Part shown: piece after piece, positions 52,000 through 60,376 of the stretch
Layout of the letters: the number at the start of each line of letters is the position of its first letter
How positions within the stretch are numbered: the stretch's first letter is position 1
Source of the DNA: Flavobacterium gillisiae
GTDB lineage: Bacteria > Bacteroidota > Bacteroidia > Flavobacteriales > Flavobacteriaceae
Length of the DNA: 64,000 bases
Direction: 5' to 3'
NCBI RefSeq assembly: GCF_900107635.1
Contig: NZ_FNRD01000001.1
Location: forward strand, 496,001-560,000
Notes under the pieces: model-generated
Database searches by the model: none
Told to the model about the DNA's origin: nothing
Seen by the model: the letters and a program-made list of their open reading frames with translations, nothing else
Position numbers and translations under genes: made by a program

Positions 52000-52887
52000 A
52001 TGTACTTAAGAGGTATTAAGAGCTATTTTGCGTTTTCCGCAGAACAGCGTACTGGTATTGTGATATTATTTACAATAATAATCATTTTGCAGTCAGTCTA
52101 CTTTTTTGTGGATTTCAATACAACGCAATCAGTTTCTCCTAATAAAAAAAAATGGCTTGCGATGCAATCTAAGATTGATTCATTAAAAGAATTAAATCCA
52201 AAGTATATTGTAAAAATATATCCGTTTAACCCTAATTTTATAACCGATTATAAAGGATACAAACTCGGCATGTCTGTTCTTGAAATTGATCGGCTATTGG
52301 ATTATAGAAAAGAAAATAAATATGTAAACTCTGCAAAAGAGTTTCAATCCGTCACTCAAATTTCAGATTCGTTGTTAAATGCTATAGCGCCTTATTTTAA
52401 ATTTCCGGATTGGGTTAAAAACAAGATGAACAATAAGGGGTATGTTAAATATGAAAATAAGGCTTTCGCCAAAAAAGAAAAAGTAGCTTTAATAGATATT
52501 AATTTAGCAACACAAGAAGATCTTATTAAAATATATGGAATAGGAGAAGTAATTTCGCTACGGATTTTAAAATTAAAAGAAAGTCTTGGAGGATTTGTTT
52601 CTATGGAGCAAATGAATGATGTTTGGGGTTTATCTCCTGAAGTAGTGGAGAGTCTTAATTCGCATTTCAAAGTGTACGCTTTACCTTTGTTGCATAAAAT
52701 AGATATAAATAACGCGTCTTTAAAGGAGATTTCGCAATTTTCCTATTTTAGATATGCACTGGCAAAAGAAATTGTGACCTATAGGAGTATGAACGGGGAT
52801 ATTAAGAATGTTGAGGATTTAATAAAAATTAAGGGGTTTCCTGTTGAAAAAGCAAATATAATTGCCTTATATTTGGACTTTAATTAG
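52000..52887 (+). CDS. helix-hairpin-helix protein with an N-terminal membrane anchor
   Basis: This 295-residue protein has one transmembrane helix (about 19-38) and, further on, three ComEA-like helix-hairpin-helix repeats (about 75-130, 165-225 and 235-290). Core motifs include IDINLATQEDLIKIYGIGEVISLRI, HKIDINNASLKEISQFSYFRYALAKEIVTYR and SVLEIDRLLDYRK (shown in part). The family binds DNA without sequence specificity and is used in DNA uptake and repair. Here the role is unknown. The gene is alone between the permease (opposite strand) and an acyl-CoA dehydrogenase, with its own AT-rich promoter region. The length and repeat number are unusual for simple ComEA, which has two. Confidence 0.82.
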   Translation: MYLRGIKSYFAFSAEQRTGIVILFTIIIILQSVYFFVDFNTTQSVSPNKKKWLAMQSKIDSLKELNPKYIVKIYPFNPNFITDYKGYKLGMSVLEIDRLLDYRKENKYVNSAKEFQSVTQISDSLLNAIAPYFKFPDWVKNKMNNKGYVKYENKAFAKKEKVALIDINLATQEDLIKIYGIGEVISLRILKLKESLGGFVSMEQMNDVWGLSPEVVESLNSHFKVYALPLLHKIDINNASLKEISQFSYFRYALAKEIVTYRSMNGDIKNVEDLIKIKGFPVEKANIIALYLDFN

Positions 52888-53069
52888 AAGTTTGCAATTA
52901 GCTAGTTTAAATTTTTTGAAAATCACTGCCGTATCATGGTTTTGTTGTAAGTGTTTTTCTTTAAACCGTGTGTGTTATTGTATAACTCTAGAAGAAAATT
53001 AAAACTGAAATATAGAGCGGCTGCTTTTTATTTCAATCACATCAATTTGTTAAAAATAATATTAGTTAT

Positions 53070-54239
53070 ATGAATTCAAGTTATTTCACAGAAGAACATC
53101 AATCATTTAGAGAGAGTTTAAAAGATTTTTTACAAAAAGAAGTGGTGCCTCATATTGAAAAATGGGAGAAAACGGGTAAAATTGAACGTTTCATATGGAA
53201 AAAGTTCGGGGAAATGGGCTTTTTCGGAATAAGGTATCCAGAGGCTTATGGAGGATTAAATTTAGATTTGTTTTATACCGTTATTTTTTTAGAAGAACTT
53301 CAAAAAATTAAGTCAGCTGGTTTTGCAGCGGCGATGTGGGCACATTCTTATTTAGCCATGACGCATTTGAACGCAGAAGGAGATGAAAGAATCAAGCAAG
53401 ATTATTTAGTTCCAAGTATTTCTGGTGACAAAATAGGTGCTTTGTGTATTACAGAACCTTTTGGAGGTAGTGATGTTGCAGGTATGCGTACTACTGCTGT
53501 AAAAAAAGGAGATAAATACATTATTAATGGTTCTAAAACATTCATTACAAACGGTGTTTATGGAGATTATTATGTAGTTGCGGCAAAAACAAGTCCTGAG
53601 CTTGGAAATAAAGGAATAAGTATGTTTTTGATGGATAGTAACTTGAAAGGAGTTTCTGCTGTTAAACTTGACAAACTAGGTTGGAGGGCTTCAGATACGG
53701 GGGAAATTGCATTTGATAACGTAGAAATCCCTTTAGAGAATTTAATGGGAGAAGAAGGTAAAGGTTTTCCTTACATTATGCAGCATTTTGCTTTAGAACG
53801 TTTGATTATGGCTATAAATGCTCATGCAAGAGCTGAGTATGCAATTGAATATACTATAGGGTACATGTCGCAAAGAGAGGCTTTTGGAAGAACAATAGAT
53901 AAGTTCCAGGCATTGAGACATACAATAGTAGAACATGCGACAGATGTTGAGCATTGTAAAGTGTTTAATTATGCTGCTGTAGCGCGATTAGATAAAGGAG
54001 AATATGTAGTGAAAGAGGCGACTATGGCTAAATTGAAATCTACAAAAGTGGCTGACGAAACAATTTATAGTTGTTTGCAAATGCTGGGAGGTTACGGTTA
54101 TATGGAAGAGTATCCTTTAGCACGTTTATTAAGAGACAGTCGTTTGGGGCCAATAGGAGGCGGAACTTCGGAAATTCTTAAGGAGATATTGTCAAAAATG
54201 ATAATTGATAATAAAAATTATAAGCCAGCGGTGGAGTAA
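53070..54239 (+). CDS. acyl-CoA dehydrogenase
   Basis: This 389-residue flavoprotein catalyses alpha,beta-oxidation of an acyl-CoA and passes electrons to electron-transfer flavoprotein. The family segments are IRYPEAYGGLNLDLFYTVIF, CITEPFGGSDVAGMRTTA (FAD loop), QRE-type SQREAFGRTIDKFQALRHTI and LGGYGYMEEYPLARLLRDSR (each shown as a short block). The glutamate that acts as base in the short- and medium-chain enzymes (YEGT) is replaced in PIGGGTSEI, but a glutamate in FALERLIMAI lies where the long-chain and isovaleryl types keep theirs. It is therefore probably of that class. It ends with a terminator and the C-terminal repeat region follows. Confidence 0.92.
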   Translation: MNSSYFTEEHQSFRESLKDFLQKEVVPHIEKWEKTGKIERFIWKKFGEMGFFGIRYPEAYGGLNLDLFYTVIFLEELQKIKSAGFAAAMWAHSYLAMTHLNAEGDERIKQDYLVPSISGDKIGALCITEPFGGSDVAGMRTTAVKKGDKYIINGSKTFITNGVYGDYYVVAAKTSPELGNKGISMFLMDSNLKGVSAVKLDKLGWRASDTGEIAFDNVEIPLENLMGEEGKGFPYIMQHFALERLIMAINAHARAEYAIEYTIGYMSQREAFGRTIDKFQALRHTIVEHATDVEHCKVFNYAAVARLDKGEYVVKEATMAKLKSTKVADETIYSCLQMLGGYGYMEEYPLARLLRDSRLGPIGGGTSEILKEILSKMIIDNKNYKPAVE

Positions 54240-54260
54240 AAGAGCTTTCAAAATAATATG

Positions 54261-54291
54261 AAGAGTCAATTTAGTTATTGGCTCTTTTTTT
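54261..54291 (+). terminator. acyl-CoA dehydrogenase terminator
   Basis: AAGAGTCAAT (54261-54270) pairs with ATTGGCTCTT (54277-54286) with one G-T wobble, followed by T's. Confidence 0.8.
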
Positions 54292-54293
54292 AT

Positions 54294-54412
54294 GTGTGAA
54301 GGATAGCAGTGGAAATCCTTTTATGAAGCCTTGCGGAGTAAAAGATTGCAGCGGATAGCCTGACGGCAAACGAGGATTTATTTTGGAAATAAATTGTGTT
54401 TTGCCGGCACAC
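54294..54412 (-). repeat. dispersed flavobacterial structured repeat, copy 3
   Basis: On the minus strand it has GGCTATCCGCTGCAATC, then AAAAGGATTTCCACTGCTATCC and TTCACACA, a variant of the element at 7935 and 20000. It is followed on the other side by GCCGGCAAAACAC-type pairing (TTTGCCGTC with GACGGCAAA-like blocks). It lies between the acyl-CoA dehydrogenase and rpsU. Confidence 0.65.
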
Positions 54413-54494
54413 CAAAAATAAATTAGCAATTGATGGCTGATAAGTCAAAATAATAACTACTTTTGCACACTTAACGAAAGGGGGTGTCAAAATT

Positions 54495-54689
54495 ATGTTA
54501 ATTATACCAATTAAAGACGGAGAAAATATAGATAGAGCATTAAAGCGCTATAAAAGAAAATTTGATAAAACAGGAACTGTTCGTCAGTTAAGAGCACGTA
54601 CTGCTTTTATTAAGCCTTCTGTAAAAAATAGAATTAAAGTTCAGAAAGCAGCTTATATTCAAAACATGAAAGACAACTTAGAAAACTAA
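54495..54689 (+). CDS. rpsU: 30S ribosomal protein S21
   Basis: This 64-residue basic protein of the small ribosomal subunit has the S21 pattern: VDRALKRYKRKFDKTG-like IDRALKRYKRKFDKTG, then VRQLRARTAFIKPS and KAAYIQNMK. S21 helps mRNA engagement near the anti-Shine-Dalgarno region of 16S RNA in many bacteria. Bacteroidetes S21 is a small homologue implicated in translation initiation with little Shine-Dalgarno use. A -7 element TACTTTTG (54458-54465) precedes it, and a long stem-loop terminator follows at once. The start is the ATG at 54495; the leader shows a GGGGG-type purine stretch at 54480-54484. Confidence 0.92.
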   Translation: MLIIPIKDGENIDRALKRYKRKFDKTGTVRQLRARTAFIKPSVKNRIKVQKAAYIQNMKDNLEN

Positions 54690-54712
54690 GTAATTTCTTT
54701 TTTGCAATAAAT

Positions 54713-54759
54713 GCCGTTAGTCATTAAAGTTTTATAACTTTGATGCTAACGGTTTTTTT
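54713..54759 (+). terminator. rpsU terminator
   Basis: GCCGTTAG (54713-54720) pairs with CTAACGGT (54746-54753), enclosing a second stem AAAGTT with AACTTT around the tip; a T-run follows at 54752-54759. Because this structure covers 54740, it makes an upstream start for the next gene unlikely. Confidence 0.85.
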
Positions 54760-54766
54760 ATTTTAT

Positions 54767-55660
54767 ATGGTGACCACTATAGATGCGTTTCGGGATTATC
54801 TACAAAAGGAGAAAAAGTATTCTCCACATACCGTAAGCGCTTATTTGAAAGATATAACCACTTTTCAGACATTCAATACCATTCATTTTGATCAAGAGAA
54901 TATAGATCAGGTAAACTACGGCCAAATTAGGAACTGGATCGTATCGCTTGTGGATGCGGGGATGTCGAATGTTTCCGTTAATAGAAAGATGGCTTCCTTG
55001 AAGGCTTTCTATAGGTTTCTATTAAAGATAAAGCAAATAGAGATTAGTCCGCTGCTAAAGCATAAGGCGCTAAAAACAGCTAAGGTACTCCAGATTCCAT
55101 TTTCTGAGAAGGAAGTGTCGGAGGTGTTAGGTAGTATGGGAAGTCCTGTGGGTTTTGAAGAAGTTAGAAATAAATTAATAATAGACTTGTTTTATACGAC
55201 CGGAATTAGGCGAACAGAACTGATTCATTTGAAAATTAGTGATATTAGTTTTGCTAACAGTACAATAAAGGTTCTTGGTAAGAGAAATAAGGAAAGGATT
55301 CTGCCTATTTTACCTATTATATCAGAGCAGTTTTCTTTGTATCTTGACGAGAGGTCTCATATAGAAAGCATTAAGGATTTTGATTGTCTTTTTATTGCAA
55401 AAAAAGGGTTAAAATTAAATGATTCCTTTGTGTATCGGTTAATAAATTCTTACTTTAGTCCTGTCTCCGAAAAAGTAAAAAAAAGTCCGCATATTTTACG
55501 ACATACATTTGCGACTCATTTATTAAATAACGGAGCCGATTTAAATTCAGTGAAAGAATTGTTAGGACATTCCAGTTTAGCTTCGACACAGGTTTATACA
55601 CATAGTAGCTTGTCAGAGCTTAAGAAAGTGTATGAAGAGGCGCATCCGAGGAATAAGTAA
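54767..55660 (+). CDS. tyrosine site-specific recombinase of the XerC/XerD family
   Basis: This 297-residue recombinase has an N-terminal SAM-like core-binding domain (residues 1-85) and a catalytic domain with the family tetrad: the arginine in TTGIRRTELIHL, a lysine on the following hairpin, HILRHTFATHLL (histidine and arginine), GHSSLASTQVYTH (histidine and the nucleophilic tyrosine). Xer recombinases resolve chromosome dimers at dif. The start is placed at the ATG at 54767; the frame extends to 54740, but that lies inside the rpsU terminator. It sits between rpsU and hpf. No dif-like site was looked for successfully in the neighbourhood. Confidence 0.93.
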   Translation: MVTTIDAFRDYLQKEKKYSPHTVSAYLKDITTFQTFNTIHFDQENIDQVNYGQIRNWIVSLVDAGMSNVSVNRKMASLKAFYRFLLKIKQIEISPLLKHKALKTAKVLQIPFSEKEVSEVLGSMGSPVGFEEVRNKLIIDLFYTTGIRRTELIHLKISDISFANSTIKVLGKRNKERILPILPIISEQFSLYLDERSHIESIKDFDCLFIAKKGLKLNDSFVYRLINSYFSPVSEKVKKSPHILRHTFATHLLNNGADLNSVKELLGHSSLASTQVYTHSSLSELKKVYEEAHPRNK

Positions 55661-55697
55661 CGATTCAAAAAGTGTTTAACCATTAAAAAAATTGATT

Positions 55698-56000
55698 ATG
55701 AAGGTAAATGTTCACGCAGTTAACTTTGCTGTTGACGGAAAATTAGTAGGTTATGTTCAAGAGAGAATGGATAAGTTGGAGAAATACTACGATAAGGTCG
55801 TTTCTGCAGATGTCTATTTAAAAGTTGAAAAGACAAGTGATAAGGAAAATAAGGTTGCTGAGGTGAAGATGAATGTCCCTGGTGATGATTTTATGGTAAA
55901 AAAACAATGCAAGACGTTTGAGGAAGCTATTGAGTTATCGGCTGAATCTTTGGAGAGATTGCTAGTAAAAAGGAAAGAAAAAATAAGAACATATATTTAA
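55698..56000 (+). CDS. hpf: ribosome hibernation-promoting factor (short form)
   Basis: This 100-residue protein of the HPF/RaiA family binds between the 30S and 50S contacts of the ribosome in stationary phase. It has the double-stranded RNA-binding-like beta-alpha-beta-beta-beta-alpha pattern, with the family blocks KLVGYVQERMDKLEKYYDKV and FEEAIELSAESLERLLVKRKEK (shown in short pieces). The start is the ATG at 55698; the in-frame TTG at 55692 adds two residues without support. The tRNA promoter follows directly. The neighbours are the Xer recombinase upstream and the tRNA-tuf block downstream. Confidence 0.92.
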   Translation: MKVNVHAVNFAVDGKLVGYVQERMDKLEKYYDKVVSADVYLKVEKTSDKENKVAEVKMNVPGDDFMVKKQCKTFEEAIELSAESLERLLVKRKEKIRTYI

Positions 56001-56025
56001 TCGAAAATTTTTTTGAAAAAATGTT

Positions 56026-56054
56026 TTGATTGAGAGATAAAATCTATACATTTG
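56026..56054 (+). promoter_or_regulatory. promoter of the tRNA-tuf operon
   Basis: TTG (56026-56028), 18 bases, TACATTTG (56047-56054): a perfect match to the Flavobacterium consensus. It precedes a tRNA gene with a strong start at 56092. Confidence 0.75.
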
Positions 56055-56091
56055 CAGTCCGTTAGAAATAGCGGACTTTTTTATTGAATTT

Positions 56092-56165
56092 GCCAGCGTA
56101 GCTCAGTTGGCTAGAGCAGCTGATTTGTAATCAGCAGGTCGTGGGTTCGAGTCCCTCCGCCGGCT
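56092..56165 (+). tRNA. tRNA-Thr (anticodon TGT)
   Basis: Cloverleaf of 74 bases with the anticodon loop TTTGTAA (anticodon TGT) between CTGAT and ATCAG stems. D-loop and GTTCGAGTCC T-arm are intact. The acceptor stem (GCCAGCG with CGCCGGC) has an A-C mismatch at the fourth pair. Confidence 0.95.
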
Positions 56166-56212
56166 CAAAATAAAACTGAGGTTTTGATAAGTTGAAATGA
56201 AATAAAAAAAGA

Positions 56213-56293
56213 GGGGAGATACTCAAGCGGCCAACGAGGGCAGACTGTAAATCTGCTGTGTAAACTTCGCAGGTTCGAATCCTGCTCTCCCCA
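56213..56293 (+). tRNA. tRNA-Tyr (anticodon GTA)
   Basis: Class II tRNA of 81 bases with a long variable arm. Acceptor GGGGAGA pairs with TCTCCCC, and the anticodon loop between CAGA and TCTG stems reads CTGTAAA (anticodon GTA). The T-arm is GTTCGAATCC. Confidence 0.95.
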
Positions 56294-56332
56294 CAATTTT
56301 AGATTTTTGAATCTAAAAGGAAAAAAAACTCT

Positions 56333-56404
56333 GCCGGTGTAGCTCAGGGGTAGAGTGCTTCCTTGGTAAGGAAGAGGTCTCGGGTTCAATTCCCGACATT
56401 GGCT
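56333..56404 (+). tRNA. tRNA-Thr (anticodon GGT)
   Basis: Cloverleaf of 72 bases; acceptor GCCGGTG with CATTGGC (two G-U pairs); anticodon loop TTGGTAA (GGT) between CTTCC and GGAAG stems. It precedes tuf, as thrT precedes tufB in E. coli, but no tRNA-Gly separates it from tRNA-Tyr. Confidence 0.95.
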
Positions 56405-56458
56405 CAAGTAAGTAAGAGATTGAAATTAAATATATAAATAGATTAAAAATTAAGTAAA

Positions 56459-57646
56459 ATGGCAAAAGAAACCTTTAACCGTAACAAGCCCCACTTAAAC
56501 ATTGGTACAATTGGGCACGTGGATCACGGAAAAACTACATTAACTGCAGCGATAACTAAAGTGTTATCTGATGCAGGTTACTGTCAAGCAAAATCATTTG
56601 ATCAAATTGATAATGCTCCAGAAGAAAAAGAAAGAGGTATTACAATTAATACATCACACGTTGAGTATGAAACTGCTAATCGTCATTACGCTCACGTTGA
56701 CTGTCCAGGTCACGCGGATTACGTAAAGAACATGGTTACTGGTGCTGCTCAAATGGATGGTGCTATTCTTGTTGTAGCTGCAACTGATGGGCCAATGCCA
56801 CAAACACGTGAGCATATCCTTTTAGGACGTCAAGTTGGTATTCCTAGAATGGTTGTATTCATGAATAAAGTGGATATGGTTGATGATGAGGAATTGTTAG
56901 AACTTGTTGAAATGGAAATTAGAGACTTATTGTCTTTCTATGAATATGACGGAGATAATTGTCCAGTTGTTCAAGGTTCTGCTTTAGGAGGATTGAATAA
57001 CGATCCAGCATGGGTACCAAAAATCATCGAATTGATGGCTGCGGTTGATGCTTGGATTGAAGAGCCAATTCGTGATACTGAAAAACCTTTCTTGATGCCA
57101 GTTGAGGATGTATTTACAATTACTGGTCGTGGAACTGTTGCTACAGGTCGTATCGAAACAGGTATTGCTAATACAGGAGATGCTGTTGAAATCATTGGTA
57201 TGGGAGCTGAAAAATTGACTTCTACTATTACAGGAGTTGAGATGTTCCGTAAAATCCTTGATAGAGGTGAAGCTGGAGATAACGTAGGTTTATTGTTGCG
57301 TGGTGTTGATAAAGAATCTATCAAAAGAGGAATGGTTATCATTAAGCCAGGATCAGTTAAGCCACACGCTACTTTTAAAGCTGAGGTTTATATCTTGAAA
57401 AAAGAAGAAGGTGGTCGTCATACACCATTCCATAATAACTACCGTCCACAGTTCTACGTACGTACAACTGATGTAACAGGTGTTATTACTTTACCAGAAG
57501 GTGTAGAGATGGTTATGCCAGGAGATAACTTAACAATCAATGTTGCTTTGTTAAGCCCAATCGCTATGAATGTTGGATTACGTTTTGCTATCCGTGAAGG
57601 TGGTAGAACTGTAGGTGCAGGTCAGGTAACTGAGATTGTAGCATAA
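56459..57646 (+). CDS. tuf: elongation factor Tu
   Basis: This 395-residue GTPase delivers aminoacyl-tRNA to the ribosome. The G1 box GHVDHGKT, switch I and G2 region [12 protein letters not shown]3 box DCPGHADY and G4 box NKVD are all present; domains II and III follow with the conserved TGRIETGI and [12 protein letters not shown] blocks. The length is normal. It is flanked by tRNA-Thr upstream and tRNA-Trp downstream, the classic translation-operon order, and a strong terminator follows. Base and codon use are of the highly expressed type, enriched in single preferred codons, compared with the surrounding genes. Confidence 0.98.
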   Translation: MAKETFNRNKPHLNIGTIGHVDHGKTTLTAAITKVLSDAGYCQAKSFDQIDNAPEEKERGITINTSHVEYETANRHYAHVDCPGHADYVKNMVTGAAQMDGAILVVAATDGPMPQTREHILLGRQVGIPRMVVFMNKVDMVDDEELLELVEMEIRDLLSFYEYDGDNCPVVQGSALGGLNNDPAWVPKIIELMAAVDAWIEEPIRDTEKPFLMPVEDVFTITGRGTVATGRIETGIANTGDAVEIIGMGAEKLTSTITGVEMFRKILDRGEAGDNVGLLLRGVDKESIKRGMVIIKPGSVKPHATFKAEVYILKKEEGGRHTPFHNNYRPQFYVRTTDVTGVITLPEGVEMVMPGDNLTINVALLSPIAMNVGLRFAIREGGRTVGAGQVTEIVA

Positions 57647-57663
57647 TTCTATAAATAATTACA

Positions 57664-57697
57664 AAACCAGTAACGCTTTGTGCTGTTACTGGTTTTT
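57664..57697 (+). terminator. tuf terminator
   Basis: AAACCAGTAAC (57664-57674) pairs with GTTACTGGTTT (57685-57695), followed by T's. It precedes tRNA-Trp and may be partial read-through. Confidence 0.8.
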
Positions 57698-57702
57698 CAC
57701 AA

Positions 57703-57773
57703 ACGGGCGTAGTTCAAGGGTAGAATAGCGGTCTCCAAAACCGTTGATGGGGGTTCGAATCCCTCCGCCCGTG
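57703..57773 (+). tRNA. tRNA-Trp (anticodon CCA)
   Basis: Cloverleaf of 71 bases; acceptor ACGGGCG pairs with CGCCCGT, and the anticodon loop CTCCAAA holds CCA between CGGT and ACCG stems. It is followed directly by secE, an arrangement common in bacteria. Confidence 0.95.
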
Positions 57774-57790
57774 CAAAAAAATATATCATA

Positions 57791-57988
57791 ATGGCAAAAA
57801 TAATTAATTACATATCAGAATCATTTGAGGAATTAAAGTCAAATATGACTTGGCCAGAGTGGCCTGAAGTGCAACGTTTAACGATTGTTGTTGCTATTTT
57901 CTCAGTATTATTCGCTTTGGCAACATGGGGAGTAGATGAGTTTTTTGCGAAAGCATTAGCTGGATTTTTTAATTGGATAAAAGCCTAA
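57791..57988 (+). CDS. secE: preprotein translocase subunit SecE
   Basis: This 65-residue protein has a short amphipathic cytoplasmic helix (FEELKSNMTWPEWPEVQRLT) and one transmembrane segment (about 30-52), the single-helix SecE form. It clamps the two halves of SecY in the Sec channel. The sequence MTWPEWPEV resembles the conserved SecE motif with its tryptophan/proline pattern. It lies directly between tRNA-Trp and nusG, in the standard secE-nusG-rplK order, and the nusG gene starts 8 bases after its stop. The start is the ATG at 57791; nothing suggests an earlier one. Confidence 0.93.
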   Translation: MAKIINYISESFEELKSNMTWPEWPEVQRLTIVVAIFSVLFALATWGVDEFFAKALAGFFNWIKA

Positions 57989-57996
57989 TTTTTGTG

Positions 57997-58548
57997 ATGA
58001 CAGATAATAATCTAAAAAAGTGGTATGTTGTTCGTGCGGTAAGTGGGCAAGAGAATAAAGTGAAAGCTTACATAGAAAACGAGATCTCTAGGTTAGAGAT
58101 GGGTGACTATGTTTCTCAAGTTTTAGTTCCGACGGAAAAAGTAGTAACTGTAAAAGATGGAAAGAAATTAATCAAGGATAAAGTTTATTTTCCTGGTTAT
58201 GTCATGATAGAAGCAAATCTGATTGGTGAAATACCTCATATTATAAAAGGTATTACTAGTGTTATTGGTTTTTTAGGTGAAACTAAAGGTGGCGAGCCAG
58301 TTCCGTTAAGACTTTCAGAAGTAAATAGAATGCTAGGTAAAGTAGATGAGTTAGCAGTAAATGCAGATACTCGTTCTATACCGTTCAATTTAGGTGAGAC
58401 TATTAAGGTTATTGATGGACCTTTCAACGGTTTTAACGGTACGGTTGAAAAAATTAATGAAGAGAAGCGTAAACTTGAAGTAATGGTGAAAATTTTCGGA
58501 AGAAAAACTCCATTAGAATTAGGGTTTATGCAAGTTGAAAAAGTATAA
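57997..58548 (+). CDS. nusG: transcription antitermination factor NusG
   Basis: This 183-residue protein has the N-terminal NGN domain, which binds RNA polymerase, opening with KKWYVVRAVSGQENKVK, and a C-terminal KOW domain (from about 125, with VIDGPFNGFNGTVEKINEEK, given as short pieces) that links to ribosomal S10 or Rho. It couples transcription and translation and modulates Rho-dependent termination. The preferred start is the ATG at 57997; the frame extends to 57973, but that is inside the secE end. The order secE-nusG-rplK-rplA-rplJ-rplL-rpoB is the standard bacterial one. Confidence 0.95.
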   Translation: MTDNNLKKWYVVRAVSGQENKVKAYIENEISRLEMGDYVSQVLVPTEKVVTVKDGKKLIKDKVYFPGYVMIEANLIGEIPHIIKGITSVIGFLGETKGGEPVPLRLSEVNRMLGKVDELAVNADTRSIPFNLGETIKVIDGPFNGFNGTVEKINEEKRKLEVMVKIFGRKTPLELGFMQVEKV

Positions 58549-58615
58549 TATTTTGTTACATATAATATCCATTACAATCGCTTCCTAATGATTGTAGTGT
58601 TAAATTTTTTAAAAA

Positions 58616-59053
58616 ATGGCTAAAGAAATTAGTAAAGTAGTTAAACTACAAGTTAAGGGAGGTGCTGCGAATCCATCGCCACCGGTTGGACCTGCTTTAG
58701 GAGCTGCTGGTGTAAACATCATGGAGTTCTGTAAGCAATTCAATGCTAGAACTCAGGATAAAGCCGGCAAAATATGCCCAGTACAAATTACTGTGTATAA
58801 AGACAAATCATTCGAATTTGTTGTTAAAACTCCGCCTGCAGCTGTTCAATTATTGGAAGCTGCGAAGCTAAAATCTGGTTCTGGTGAGCCTAATCGTAAA
58901 AAAGTAGCTAGTGTTACTTGGGAACAAATTAGAGCTATTGCTGAAGACAAAATGCCAGACTTAAATGCATTCACTATGGAGTCTGCAATGAGTATGGTTG
59001 CTGGAACAGCTAGATCTATGGGTATAACTGTATCAGGAGACGCTCCTTTTTAA
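58616..59053 (+). CDS. rplK: 50S ribosomal protein L11
   Basis: This 145-residue protein of the GTPase-associated centre has the N-terminal [22 protein letters not shown] (shortened here to [20 protein letters not shown]) and the C-terminal RNA-binding domain with [11 protein letters not shown]. It contacts 23S RNA helices 43/44 and factors. A 67-base gap after nusG includes an AT-rich stretch and no strong terminator. It begins the rplKAJL genes. The ATG at 58616 fits directly, with A-rich leader sequence. Confidence 0.97.
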   Translation: MAKEISKVVKLQVKGGAANPSPPVGPALGAAGVNIMEFCKQFNARTQDKAGKICPVQITVYKDKSFEFVVKTPPAAVQLLEAAKLKSGSGEPNRKKVASVTWEQIRAIAEDKMPDLNAFTMESAMSMVAGTARSMGITVSGDAPF

Positions 59054-59066
59054 TTAAAAGAAAGAC

Positions 59067-59756
59067 ATGGCAAAATTGACAAAAAAGCAAAAAGAGGCTG
59101 CTTCAAAAATTGACAAAAACAGAATGTACTCTTTAAAAGATGCTGCGGCATTAATTAAAGTAGTTTCATCTGCAAAATTTGATGAGTCTGTTGATATCGC
59201 AGTACGTTTGGGTGTAGATCCAAGAAAAGCGAATCAAATGGTTAGAGGTGTGGTAACATTACCTCATGGAACTGGTAAAGATGTTAAAGTATTAGCATTG
59301 GTTACTCCAGACAAAGAAGCGGAAGCTAAAGAAGCTGGAGCAGACTATGTAGGTCTTGACGAGTATTTACAAAAAATTAAAGACGGTTGGACGGATGTTG
59401 ATGTAATCATCACTATGCCAAGCGTTATGGGTAAATTAGGTCCATTAGGTCGTATTTTAGGACCTAGAGGTTTAATGCCAAACCCTAAGACAGGTACTGT
59501 AACTATGGATGTTGCAAAAGCTGTTGCAGAGGTTAAAGCTGGTAAAATCGATTTCAAAGTTGATAAAACTGGTATTGTACATGCAGGAATTGGTAAAGTT
59601 TCTTTTGGAGCTGAGCAAATTGTTGACAATGCACACGAAATTATTCAAACATTAATCAAACTTAAACCAACTGCTGCTAAAGGTGTGTATATCAAAAGTA
59701 TCTACCTTACAAGCACTATGAGTCCTGCTATTGCATTAGACCCAAAAGCAGTATAA
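59067..59756 (+). CDS. rplA: 50S ribosomal protein L1
   Basis: This 229-residue two-domain L1 protein binds 23S RNA at the L1 stalk and, in other bacteria, its own mRNA leader to regulate the operon. Family blocks are [49 protein letters not shown] and [14 protein letters not shown], all present and intact. It starts 13 bases after rplK. The gene is followed within 22 bases by rplJ, so an unusually short or absent L10-type RNA leader exists between them. I do not see the L10 leader stem-loop. Confidence 0.97.
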   Translation: MAKLTKKQKEAASKIDKNRMYSLKDAAALIKVVSSAKFDESVDIAVRLGVDPRKANQMVRGVVTLPHGTGKDVKVLALVTPDKEAEAKEAGADYVGLDEYLQKIKDGWTDVDVIITMPSVMGKLGPLGRILGPRGLMPNPKTGTVTMDVAKAVAEVKAGKIDFKVDKTGIVHAGIGKVSFGAEQIVDNAHEIIQTLIKLKPTAAKGVYIKSIYLTSTMSPAIALDPKAV

Positions 59757-59778
59757 TTGGTAGTTAATAATTTTTAGT

Positions 59779-60285
59779 ATGACTAGAGAAGAAAAATCAA
59801 TCGCGATTGAAGATTTAACTGCACAGTTAGCTGGTACAAATATTGTTTACGTAGCAGATATTTCTGGATTAAATGCAGATGCAACTTCAAAGTTGAGAAG
59901 AGCTTGTTATAAAGCAGGTATTAAATTAGAGGTTATAAAAAACACGTTGCTTGCAAAAGCAATGGAGGCTTCAGCTAATGATTATGGTGAGTTGCCGTCA
60001 GTATTGACTGGTAATAGTGCTATATTCATTTCAGAGGTAGCAAATGGGCCTGGTAAGATAATAAAAGATTTCCGTAAAAAATCGGCTAAGCCAGTTTTGA
60101 AAGGAGCTTATATTAATGCTGAGGTTTATATTGGAGATGATCAATTAGAAGCGTTAGCGACTATTAAATCTAAAGAAGAACTTATTGGTGAACTTATTGG
60201 ATTACTTCAATCACCAGCACAAAAAGTTATTTCTGCACTTCAAAACCAATTCGCTAAAGAAGAGGTTGCTGAAACAGAAGCATAA
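59779..60285 (+). CDS. rplJ: 50S ribosomal protein L10
   Basis: This 168-residue stalk protein anchors L7/L12 dimers to the ribosome. The N-terminal RNA-binding block EEKSIAIEDLTAQL and the conserved RRACYKAGIKLEVIKNTLLAKAM pattern (shown as short pieces) fit L10, and the C-terminal helix NQFAKEEVAETEA is the L7/L12-binding tail. It lies 22 bases after rplA and 91 bases before rplL. The gap after it has a small hairpin-like GAGTAAAACTCGGTTTTT that may act as an attenuator. The length is close to the E. coli protein (165 residues). Confidence 0.96.
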   Translation: MTREEKSIAIEDLTAQLAGTNIVYVADISGLNADATSKLRRACYKAGIKLEVIKNTLLAKAMEASANDYGELPSVLTGNSAIFISEVANGPGKIIKDFRKKSAKPVLKGAYINAEVYIGDDQLEALATIKSKEELIGELIGLLQSPAQKVISALQNQFAKEEVAETEA

Positions 60286-60376
60286 TAAAAAAAGAGTAAA
60301 ACTCGGTTTTTATTATTTACAATGCGCACAATAAACAAAATATAATTTTACAAATCATTTTAAAACGATAGAAAAA

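Noticed and set aside
59757..59778. L10-type ribosomal leader RNA before rplJ
   Set aside because: Only 22 bases separate rplA and rplJ, too short for the structure, and no stem-loop is visible.
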